From contig JAJEJA010000020.1 in assembly GCA_022828145.1 (NCBI GenBank), positions 1-32,012 of the forward strand: 32,012 nucleotides of DNA, read 5' to 3'. Source of the stretch: Candidatus Poribacteria bacterium. Its GTDB lineage: Bacteria > Poribacteria > WGA-4E > WGA-3G. The translations under genes were made by a program, and so were the position numbers. The notes beneath the pieces were generated by a model. That model was not told the origin of the DNA and ran no database searches. It saw nothing but the letters and a program-made list of their open reading frames with translations. Below are positions 1 to 6,573 of this stretch, in pieces (position 1 is the first letter of the stretch; every line of letters starts with the position of its first letter).

Positions 1-1144
1 CTTGAAAAGATAAGAATCTCAATTGTGAGATTGAAACTCAATGTAGCAGGCGGGTCAACTAAGACCGTTGATCTTGAAAAGATAAGAATCTCAATTGTGA
101 GATTGAAACTGACACGGTTACTATGTCACCGAAACACTTACGTGCATGGACTTGAAAAGATAAGAATCTCAATTGTGAGATTGAAACCAACAACACGACA
201 AAGGAATATACTCACCCCGTGAACTTGAAAAGATAAGAATCTCAATTGTGAGATTGAAACTGCCCTCGCTTTGTAGGATTTCATAAACATCTATTTTTGC
301 TTGAAAAGATAAGAATCTCAATTGTGAGATTGAAACGTTTGTTAGTTCCCATTTATGCACCTCGTGTGTATGGCTTGAAAAGATAAGAATCTCAATTGTG
401 AGATTGAAACGCACTATCAATACACCAGGTGGCATTGCACCATTCTCTTGAAAAGATAAGAATCTCAATTGTGAGATTGAAACATTATACCCGGATAGCA
501 GCGACAGGACTCGAACCTGCTTGAAAAGATAAGAATCTCAATTGTGAGATTGAAACATAGTGATAGACGTAAGAGTGGTGTCATTCGCATCCACTTGAAA
601 AGATAAGAATCTCAATTGTGAGATTGAAACGTACTTTCGTTGTTCATACTAGTCTCCTTATAGGTTGAGAACTTGAAAAGATAAGAATCTCAATTGTGAG
701 ATTGAAACAAGCGATAGTCCTTACCATCCATTTCAAAAATGTCGCTTGAAAAGATAAGAATCTCAATTGTGAGATTGAAACTTGATATATCCAAGCGGAT
801 TTTAATGCAACGGCTTCTTGAAAAGATAAGAATCTCAATTGTGAGATTGAAACGTATCCACACTTGCATGTCCAAGCATTTCAGCGATACTTGAAAAGAT
901 AAGAATCTCAATTGTGAGATTGAAACATGATTGCCAGACTCAGCATACCCCCTAAATCCCGACTTGAAAAGATAAGAATCTCAATTGTGAGATTGAAACA
1001 CTGCAAAGCATACGACCCAAACCCCCGACCAAAACTTGAAAAGATAAGAATCTCAATTGTGAGATTGAAACATCAACCTTGTCGTTTATGAAGTGGCAAT
1101 CGCACTGCTTGAAAAGATAAGAATCTCAATTGTGAGATTGAAAC
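1..1144 (+). CRISPR. CRISPR array, 16 identical 37-nt repeats (left end cut by window)
   Basis: Sixteen identical 37-nt repeats start at 1, 73, 151, 224, 300, 374, 447, 520, 594, 672, 745, 817, 890, 963, 1035 and 1108. They are separated by 15 unique spacers of 35 to 41 nt. The repeat contains the hairpin AATCTCA-ATTG-TGAGATT and ends in GAGATTGAAAC. ATTGAAAC is the 8-nt 5' handle typical of type I and type III crRNAs, so transcription is inferred left to right and the leader and cas genes should lie upstream of position 1. No cas gene is visible in the window. The array begins at the first base, so its true length is unknown. Short open frames read across repeats here are artefacts. Confidence 0.98.
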
Positions 1145-1231
1145 TTGAACGGTTTTCTTGTCAAGTTCGGTAAGGGTGCGTAAAGTTTTTGTCACTATAG
1201 GTGTCAATTTAGTGAATAACGTTAGTGTGTT

Positions 1232-1433
1232 TAATACACCTTTCGCCCCTCTGGGACTTGCTATTGGTTGGATCAATGCGCGGACTATACACCTTTCACC
1301 CCTCTGGGGTTTGGGTTTAGGGTAACCGACACGTTCTATATACCTTTCGCCCCTCTGGTGCTTGTCTTTTGTGGGGTGAAGCTATATACCTTTCGCATCT
1401 CCGATGCTTGTTATGTAGCCTCAGAGAGGCGGA
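1232..1433 (+). repeat. Cluster of covarying short hairpin repeats
   Basis: Four units at 1232-1260, 1286-1313, 1337-1364 and 1383-1410 share the frame 'tataYacctttcRC - stem - TCT/TCC - stem - ttg'. The stems differ but mostly stay paired, for example CCCC-TCT-GGGG and GCATC-TCC-GATGC. A fifth hairpin, GCCTC-AGA-GAGGC, lies at about 1418-1430. The same composite sequence occurs inverted at about 12469-12580. Confidence 0.8.
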
Positions 1434-1510
1434 ATGTGTATAGAAAACATTGATGTGACCACAATTAGTCCAGCGGGTCAGCAGGTGTATAGAAGTTGTT
1501 TAGTTACATA

Positions 1511-1575
1511 GCACTCCGCTGGAGTGCATCCTGTTGACAATCCTATTTCTATAGACATATTGCTCCGCTGGAGCA
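1511..1575. repeat. Pair of perfect hairpins with GCT loops
   Basis: GCACTCC-GCT-GGAGTGC lies at 1511-1527 and TGCTCC-GCT-GGAGCA at 1561-1575. Both are perfect short inverted repeats with the same three-base loop and different stem bases. They look like members of one interspersed hairpin family and lie inside the block that splits the CRISPR array. Confidence 0.75.
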
Positions 1576-1749
1576 AGAAGGCAGCGATCCATTTTCTATA
1601 GTGACAAACTTAGGGACAAAAACTTTACACACCCGTTTCATCTAATCGAGGGAGTCTTATCCTGATCAAATCTCAAAATCCTGAAAATCCTGGTTCAGAC
1701 AAATAGAGTGACAAAATATGTACACACCCCGCGCAGAACGCACCCTTGG

Positions 1750-1930
1750 CTTGAAAAGATAAGAATCTCAATTGTGAGATTGAAACGTGTACCGTGATGC
1801 CTCTGATCTTGTGCTTCACGTAGCAATCAAAAGAAACTCGATTACGAGATTGAAACGTCCACTGGTGGAGAATGAAGTCACTAATTCTGCATAGCAGAAA
1901 TCATAAGAAACTCGATTACGAGATTGAAAC
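1750..1930 (+). CRISPR. Second CRISPR segment: one main-type and two variant repeats
   Basis: A perfect copy of the main repeat lies at 1750-1786. After 33 nt come two copies of a different 37-nt repeat, 1820-1856 and 1894-1930, identical at 34 of 37 positions and separated by a 37-nt spacer. The variant keeps the last 11 bases GAGATTGAAAC and the hairpin position, but its stem is ACTCG-ATTA-CGAGA instead of TCTCA-ATTG-TGAGA. The 5' parts of the variant copies differ from each other, as expected for a decaying trailer end. About 43 nt of possible further spacer follows before the next MITE end at 1974. Confidence 0.9.
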
Positions 1931-1973
1931 GTTTAGACGCAACGGGCGGGGCATTTACATTAACTTTGCTTCT

Positions 1974-2235
1974 GGGTGTATAAAGTTTCTGTTATCTTTT
2001 TTGTCAGAATCGCGGAGAACGTGGAAGGGGGTTTGGTAAGATGAAGTCCTTTGTAAGGTATTTACCGCATGTTGGAGAAAGAAGCACAATCAAGGATGAA
2101 TGTGCTACGGATATTTCAATATGGATGGGGTAAGGACAACACGAATGATGGATGAAGGGGGTGTATTTAGAAATTTCAAAATACAAAAACTTAGCGAGTG
2201 AACCACTTAAATTGTTTCCCCAGGTTTTAGATATT
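1974..2235. mobile_element. Truncated MITE-like element next to the CRISPR segment
   Basis: GGGTGTATAAAGTTTCTGTT at 1974 is another copy of the terminal sequence found at 1174 and 7956. It is followed by 'tcagaatcgcgga' like the inner right end of the 7956-8444 element. The stretch 2070-2170 is a reverse-orientation copy of the 'gtagcacattcatccttgattgtgcttc' repeat of that element. No matching right terminus is seen before the gene remnant at 2236. There is no coding region I can support. Confidence 0.5.
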
Positions 2236-2457
2236 TTAGGGACTTTCAACGATGTAATCTCCTGAATCTTCAAGAAACTGCTGCACCAAATAAACATGTC
2301 CACCACCGATTAACAAGAAGATTCTATCATCGGGAGATTCAGTGATACGTGTCAGATTCACAAAGATTTTGAGATTTCTATCATACCAATAATGCGAAAG
2401 CCAATTGGCAGCAGGATATTGGTCCTTTAATCCAATCCGCGCGCTCCGTAGGTATAG
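2236..2457 (-). pseudogene. C-terminal remnant of a DUF5694/TraB-like protein
   Basis: Reading the minus strand from 2457 gives an uninterrupted 73-codon frame ending in TAA at 2236, with a stop codon directly upstream and no start. The peptide contains 'NLKIFVNLTRI', 'ESPDDRIFLLIGGGHVYLV' and 'QQFLEDSGDYIVES'. From memory this matches the C-terminal part of DUF5694-type proteins (R-I-hydrophobic-GxGH, then FxxxSxxY.V). The N-terminal two thirds is missing. The remnant sits 9 bp past the sulfatase stop codon and next to repeat DNA, so the parent gene was probably destroyed by rearrangement. The family assignment rests on motif memory only. Confidence 0.5.
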
Positions 2458-2465
2458 CTACTTTA

Positions 2466-3980
2466 TCATGCATACGCAAACCGATCAACCCGTCTCTCCA
2501 GCACCTCCATATCCTCAAGGATAGCACTGATTAAACTCGCCTTGTCAGCAGCATAAGCAGGATTGTTCCACAGATTTACGCGTTCAGCAGGATCACGTTC
2601 TAAGTCGTAGAGTTCTCCATACGGGTGTCCGCTATACCACGTCAACTTCCTCGTGTCGGTCACAATGGTCTTGAGACGTAAACCTTGTGGGTCGTCTATA
2701 CACTCTATTAACAGAGAATCTCGTACAGACGACTCTTCTCCGGATAGCATCGGCATTGCATCAACACCATCTATATCATCGGCAATTGGCAATCCAGCAG
2801 CTGCGAGGGCAGTCGGCACTATATCAACGTGACTAAATAAGGCTTGTGAACGTCCCCCGGGAGGGATGACTGCAGGATACCGTATGAGTGTAGGCACACA
2901 GACAAGTTGCTCATAATGGAAGGGACCCTTCATCCATAGTCCGTGATCCCCTAAAAGTTCACCGTGGTCTGTTGTGAAAAGCACGAGTGTGTTCTCACCT
3001 AAACCTCTCTCATCAAGACATGCCATAATACGACCCATCTGCTGATCAATAATCTTCACCATATTGTAATAGTATGCTCTACCGAGTTTTGCGTCTTCAT
3101 CTGACACTTTGCGAAAATCTGCACCGCCACCTTGTCCCGCCATTGCAAACTTACCACGCGTTTCTAATTTACTGAGTTCACCACACCGCGCCGCCATAAA
3201 ATGCGGGGGTTTGTCTTGTAACTCCCCTTCAACAAAATCTGGTAAAGGCACATCAGCAGGATTGACTCGCGCTTCAAATTCGGTCGGCACACAATGCGGA
3301 TGGTGTGGGTCCTGAAAACCGACTGACAGTAGAAACGGTTGATGCGTATCGTGGTTCGTCAAAAAATCTATCGTGCGATCAGCAGTCCAGACGCTGTTAT
3401 GGTACTTTAGCGGAATATCCCAATCGTGTGCACCACCCCCGAATCCTGTCTGTGATAAACGTCTCGCCTTGCTATAACTGGCATATTCCTCTTCAGAAAC
3501 CTGTGATTTTACCCATTCTCCATAATGACCTGCAACACCGTAGGTAGCATGTCCGAGGGCAAGCTCTACTGTCTCAAATCCGTAGTAAGGACCGCGGAAT
3601 TCGGGGTATCTATCTGTGTTGCTACGTGTCTCCATTGATTGTTCCGGCGATGCACCGAAAGGTTGAAAATGGGCTTTGCCGATGTAGTGTGTGCGATATC
3701 CGACAACTGCAAGACGATGTGAGAGCATCGGTTCGTCTTCGGGGACATTCATACCGACATTCCACGCACCGTGACGACTCACATACTTACCCGTAAAGAT
3801 TGAAGCGCGGGCAGGTGTACATACAGGATTGGTACAATATGCACGTTCCAGACAGACACCTTCCGACGCAAGTCTGTCCAGATGCGGTGTATCTGTAAAT
3901 GTTGAACCGTAACAGCTAAGACTATCTGTCCGCTGTTGGTCCGTTGTGATAATGATTATATTCGGACGTTGTGTGTTCAT
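2466..3980 (-). CDS. Sulfatase (arylsulfatase A-like, Cys-type)
   Basis: This is a 504-residue enzyme of the alkaline phosphatase/sulfatase superfamily, expected to hydrolyse a sulfate ester on a glycan or small molecule. The formylglycine motif C-x-P-x-R is CTPAR at residues 54-58 with Cys54 as the residue to be modified, so an FGE-type maturase is needed elsewhere in the genome. The N-terminal metal site is TTDQQRTD (12-19), the catalytic Lys/His pair is GKAH (101-104), and the second metal site is the TTDHGELLGDHG segment around residue 335. Length is normal for the family. No signal peptide is visible, so it is either cytoplasmic or exported by another route. It is the last intact gene of a minus-strand run and follows a sugar isomerase-like gene by about 36 bp, which suggests joint use on sulfated carbohydrate. 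The exact substrate cannot be read from sequence. Confidence 0.95.
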   Translation of the reverse strand: MNTQRPNIIIITTDQQRTDSLSCYGSTFTDTPHLDRLASEGVCLERAYCTNPVCTPARASIFTGKYVSRHGAWNVGMNVPEDEPMLSHRLAVVGYRTHYIGKAHFQPFGASPEQSMETRSNTDRYPEFRGPYYGFETVELALGHATYGVAGHYGEWVKSQVSEEEYASYSKARRLSQTGFGGGAHDWDIPLKYHNSVWTADRTIDFLTNHDTHQPFLLSVGFQDPHHPHCVPTEFEARVNPADVPLPDFVEGELQDKPPHFMAARCGELSKLETRGKFAMAGQGGGADFRKVSDEDAKLGRAYYYNMVKIIDQQMGRIMACLDERGLGENTLVLFTTDHGELLGDHGLWMKGPFHYEQLVCVPTLIRYPAVIPPGGRSQALFSHVDIVPTALAAAGLPIADDIDGVDAMPMLSGEESSVRDSLLIECIDDPQGLRLKTIVTDTRKLTWYSGHPYGELYDLERDPAERVNLWNNPAYAADKASLISAILEDMEVLERRVDRFAYA

Positions 3981-4016
3981 AGATATATCATTCTTCCATT
4001 ATTGAAAAATTTAAAG

Positions 4017-4838
4017 TCATCCGCACAGCGGTTTTAAATACGCGTAACTCTGTGAAGCAGCGTCTTCAGGCTCCATAATCTCTCTAAAAGCCTGATGAAC
4101 CGTCACATAACCGTCATAGCCAATTGTTTCCAAACCTTGAAACACTAACGAAAAATCAATCCCACCTTCATCTTGCAGTCGGATCGGATCGTGTGGTACT
4201 TCGCCATGTATCCATGTCAAAAGTCGCGTCTTTCCTTCTGGTCTGCGGATGTGGTTCTGTAGATAGACGTTGAAGAGAAAAGGGGAAAACCTTTTGAGTG
4301 TTTCAACGCCGTAATCCTGTCCGCATAGGTCGAGATTAGCGGGTTCATAAATTATCCCGAAGTTCTTCCTACCGACCCGTTCCAACACATCAACAGAACC
4401 ATCAACTGTTTCAAACAGACTTTGTGTGTGCGATTGATGTGCCAGACGTATGCCACGTTCTGCTGCTTCATCAGCTGCGCGTTGTGCCCAGACAATATCC
4501 TCATCAACCTTCATCGCAATACGAATAAGGTCTGCCCCAAGAAGCTGCGTCAGGTCAAGGTATGGTGTAATATTCCGCAATCCATCAGGTCCTGCATCAT
4601 TATTGAGTGGTACAGGAAAATCACCCGTGACCATAGAAATCTTGAGGTCCAGCGAATCTGCCTGTTTACGTGCCGTGGTAATCTGTTCCAATGGTGAGTG
4701 TATACCGACTTGTGACGCACGCATACACATCGCTTCATAGCCGAGGTGTGCTGCGAGTTCTGTTAGCTGCGCAAAGGTGTGCGTAGCATCTCTTTTTGAG
4801 GCGTTTTCTGCAACCCTGACTGATAGTGATAGTTTCAT
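4017..4838 (-). CDS. Sugar phosphate isomerase/epimerase-like TIM-barrel protein
   Basis: This is a 273-residue protein of the xylose isomerase-like TIM barrel family (AP endonuclease 2 fold). The family includes sugar isomerases, epimerases and inosose dehydratases. Likely metal and substrate ligands are Glu165 (IIYEPANLD) and His/Gln residues at 134-135, 196 and 248. I chose the ATG at 4838, giving MKLSLSVRV, because GGAG lies about 9 bases upstream. The open frame continues upstream to 4991, but that part runs through a perfect 28-bp inverted repeat and is not protein-like. It lies between the UbiA gene and the sulfatase on the same strand and probably shares the sulfatase's carbohydrate context. 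The specific reaction is unknown. Confidence 0.85.
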   Translation of the reverse strand: MKLSLSVRVAENASKRDATHTFAQLTELAAHLGYEAMCMRASQVGIHSPLEQITTARKQADSLDLKISMVTGDFPVPLNNDAGPDGLRNITPYLDLTQLLGADLIRIAMKVDEDIVWAQRAADEAAERGIRLAHQSHTQSLFETVDGSVDVLERVGRKNFGIIYEPANLDLCGQDYGVETLKRFSPFLFNVYLQNHIRRPEGKTRLLTWIHGEVPHDPIRLQDEGGIDFSLVFQGLETIGYDGYVTVHQAFREIMEPEDAASQSYAYLKPLCG

Positions 4839-4900
4839 GTAGTGCTTTACTCCATAGCTCAATTTAGTAAACTTCTGAATTTTTAATGTATCAATCTTGC

Positions 4901-4968
4901 CTGTAGGAGGGAACTCCGATTCCCGACTGAACGCTTTGATAGTCGGGAATCGGAGTTCCCTCCTACAG
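4901..4968. repeat. Perfect 28-bp inverted repeat
   Basis: Arms 4901-4928 and 4941-4968 are exact reverse complements around a 12-base loop. The arms begin CTGTAGGAGGGAACTCC. A related imperfect copy lies at 9984-10060. It sits between two minus-strand genes and would form a very stable hairpin in RNA from either strand. It lacks a T-tract, so it is not a classical terminator. Confidence 0.9.
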
Positions 4969-5012
4969 GGCATTTGTATCATTATTCTCAATGTCTACTA
5001 TATAGACATTCA

Positions 5013-5873
5013 TTACAATAAAATATCAGCGATAGAAAGTGCCATTAAGACCAGACTAATCATACCGTTCAACGTGAAAAATGCAAGATTGACGCGTGAT
5101 AGGTCATTCGGTTTCACAATGGCATGCTCATAGATAAATATCAGAACAACTATACCTACTCCGATATAATAAAATAGTCCTAATTCTGCCAGAAGAGGAA
5201 TGACAAATAGAAGCACAACTGCAACGACATGCAACGCAGAAGATATCCACAGAGCCCAACGTATACCTATCCGCGCAGGGATGGAATGAAGTCCATGTTT
5301 TCTGTCAAAGTTCACATCTTGGCATGCATATATAATGTCAAACCCCGCTGTCCATAGCAGCACAACACAGCAGAGAACTATCGGAGTCCAATCAAATCTA
5401 CCAGTGATAGCGATCCACGCACCGACAGGTGATATAGAGAGCGCAAGTCCTAACCACAGATGTGAAAGTGCTGTGAACCGTTTTGTGAACGAATATCCCA
5501 TTATGACGACAAGTGCAACAGGTGATAACGCAAATGCAAGCGGATTTAAACGCCACGCTGCACATACCAACAAGCCAGCAGAAACGACCGTAAAAATCCA
5601 AACTGCCCCTTTCGTGATGAGACCTGCTGGAATAGCACGTGTTGAAGTTCTTGGGTTCTTGCTATCAATATCCGCATCAGCAAGTCGATTGAACGCCATT
5701 GCACAACTTCGCGCACCAACCATCGCCACGAGAATCCAACCCAACTTCGCCAGTTGAGGCAGTCCATTCGAAGCAATAAACGCACTCATAATAGCGAACG
5801 GCAGCGCGAACACTGTGTGTTCAAACTTTATCATCTCAAGGATAATTTTGAGTTTTCGCATCCGTAATACCAT
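5013..5873 (-). CDS. UbiA-family prenyltransferase (MqnP/UbiA-like)
   Basis: This is a 286-residue integral membrane prenyltransferase. The first Asp-rich motif is NRLADADID (62-70), fitting N-x-x-x-D-x-x-x-D. The second is in the segment FDIIYACQDVNFDRKHG near residue 180. The N-terminus 'MIKFEHTVFALPFA' is typical of the UbiA/MqnP branch that transfers a polyprenyl chain to an aromatic acid. It follows UbiX on the same strand, so a joint role in quinone synthesis is likely. MqnP of the futalosine menaquinone route is the best guess, although UbiD/MqnL and other mqn genes are not in view. The start is ambiguous: ATG at 5873 lies within an ATACCATTTC inverted repeat (with 5971-5980), and ATG at 5861 would give MRKLKIILEM. 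Neither has a clear Shine-Dalgarno. Confidence 0.88.
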   Translation of the reverse strand: MVLRMRKLKIILEMIKFEHTVFALPFAIMSAFIASNGLPQLAKLGWILVAMVGARSCAMAFNRLADADIDSKNPRTSTRAIPAGLITKGAVWIFTVVSAGLLVCAAWRLNPLAFALSPVALVVIMGYSFTKRFTALSHLWLGLALSISPVGAWIAITGRFDWTPIVLCCVVLLWTAGFDIIYACQDVNFDRKHGLHSIPARIGIRWALWISSALHVVAVVLLFVIPLLAELGLFYYIGVGIVVLIFIYEHAIVKPNDLSRVNLAFFTLNGMISLVLMALSIADILL

Positions 5874-5980
5874 TTCAAATTGGAAATGTCGCTTATTTGT
5901 AGCACATTCTGTTAGATTGTGCCGTTCTCCGTTTCATTTCTAAAAGTCGGCAATTATGAAAAACATAATAGAAATGGTAT
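5868..5980. repeat. Small inverted-repeat element between UbiX and UbiA genes
   Basis: ATACCATTTC near 5868 and its reverse complement GAAATGGTAT at 5971-5980 bracket about 113 bp. Inside is a copy of the hairpin GCACATTC...GATTGTGC (5902-5922), also found several times in 7956-8444. The left arm overlaps the first candidate start codon of the UbiA gene. Confidence 0.5.
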
Positions 5981-5982
5981 AA

Positions 5983-6573
5983 CTACTCTTTCCACCGCTG
6001 TGTCAATCCAGAATCTATGCCGAACTGATCCAGAATTTTTGTCACAACGAAGTTGATCTGATCGTCCACCGATTTCGGGAAATGGTAAAACCCTGGCATT
6101 GCAGGTAACACACATACACCCACGCGCGACAGTTTCAGCATGTTTTCCAGGTGTATTGAACTGAGCGGGGTTTCACGCGGGACAATGACCAATTTACGTC
6201 GTTCTTTGATACAGACATCCGATGCACGTTGGATCAGATTGCGTGAAATACCTGCTGCGATTGACGCAACAGTCCCCATACTACACGGCACAACGATCAT
6301 CCCTTCAGTGCGGAATGACCCGCTTGCAATTGATGCCCCTATGTCAGATTCATGGTGGTAAATGATCTGCTCTGTATCCATACCGATAAGGGATTGCAAT
6401 TTGAAATCATTGATGTCTATCTCAATCTTCAGTTCCTCCCACAAAGCGCGTGCACCGGATGAGGAGATGGTTAAATGAATCTCCATATCCTCTCGTTTCG
6501 CGAGAACTTCAAGGAGTCGCACACCGTAAACGACTGCACTTGCACCTGTGATACCGACGATCAATCGTTTCAC
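5983..6573 (-). CDS. ubiX: Flavin prenyltransferase UbiX
   Basis: This is a 196-residue member of the UbiX/Pad1 family. It joins a dimethylallyl group to FMN to make prenyl-FMN, the cofactor of UbiD-type decarboxylases. The family motifs are all present: GITGAS (7-12), PCSMGTVASIAAG (96-108), PRETPLSSIH (132-141) and PAMPGFY (157-163). The start is GTG at 6573, whose GTGA overlaps the TGA stop of the upstream LarA-like gene, with GGAGG about 12 bases before it. This indicates translational coupling. With the UbiA-type gene next door, it may be the UbiX partner in menaquinone or ubiquinone synthesis. No UbiD gene is present in the window. Confidence 0.95.
   Translation of the reverse strand: MKRLIVGITGASAVVYGVRLLEVLAKREDMEIHLTISSSGARALWEELKIEIDINDFKLQSLIGMDTEQIIYHHESDIGASIASGSFRTEGMIVVPCSMGTVASIAAGISRNLIQRASDVCIKERRKLVIVPRETPLSSIHLENMLKLSRVGVCVLPAMPGFYHFPKSVDDQINFVVTKILDQFGIDSGLTQRWKE

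Larger units (their letters stand above)
1174..1729. mobile_element. MITE-like repeat block interrupting the CRISPR array
   Basis: The block starts with GGGTGCGTAAAGTTTTTGTC (from 1174). Inverted copies of the same end occur at 1616-1634 and, more diverged, at 1708-1729, so the element is either 461 or 556 bp. It contains no credible coding region. Inside it are four copies of a 'tataYacctttcGC...' hairpin repeat (1232-1410) and two hairpins at 1511-1527 and 1561-1575. It follows 29 nt of a 16th spacer (1145-1173) and is followed by about 20 nt and then a perfect array repeat at 1750. That is what an insertion into a spacer would look like. No target-site duplication is obvious, so rearrangement plus deletion is also possible. 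Confidence 0.6.

Noticed and set aside
500..520. A tRNA-like T-arm that might mark a tRNA gene
   Set aside because: Only the 3' half exists and it lies exactly within one CRISPR spacer, so it is a captured fragment, not a gene.
25..911. Several 60 to 100 residue reading frames on both strands
   Set aside because: They translate the CRISPR repeat over and over (MRFLSFQ/FNLTIEILIF or EKIRISIVRLK) and are array artefacts.
2004..2306. 100-residue minus-strand frame
   Set aside because: It crosses the truncated MITE and is out of frame with the protein-like remnant at 2236-2457.
4901..4968. Rho-independent terminator
   Set aside because: The stem is perfect but there is no T-tract on either side, and the sequence recurs elsewhere as a dispersed repeat.
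4839..4991. N-terminal extension of the TIM-barrel protein
   Set aside because: It runs through a perfect palindrome, has no family-like sequence, and a good ribosome site supports the ATG at 4838.
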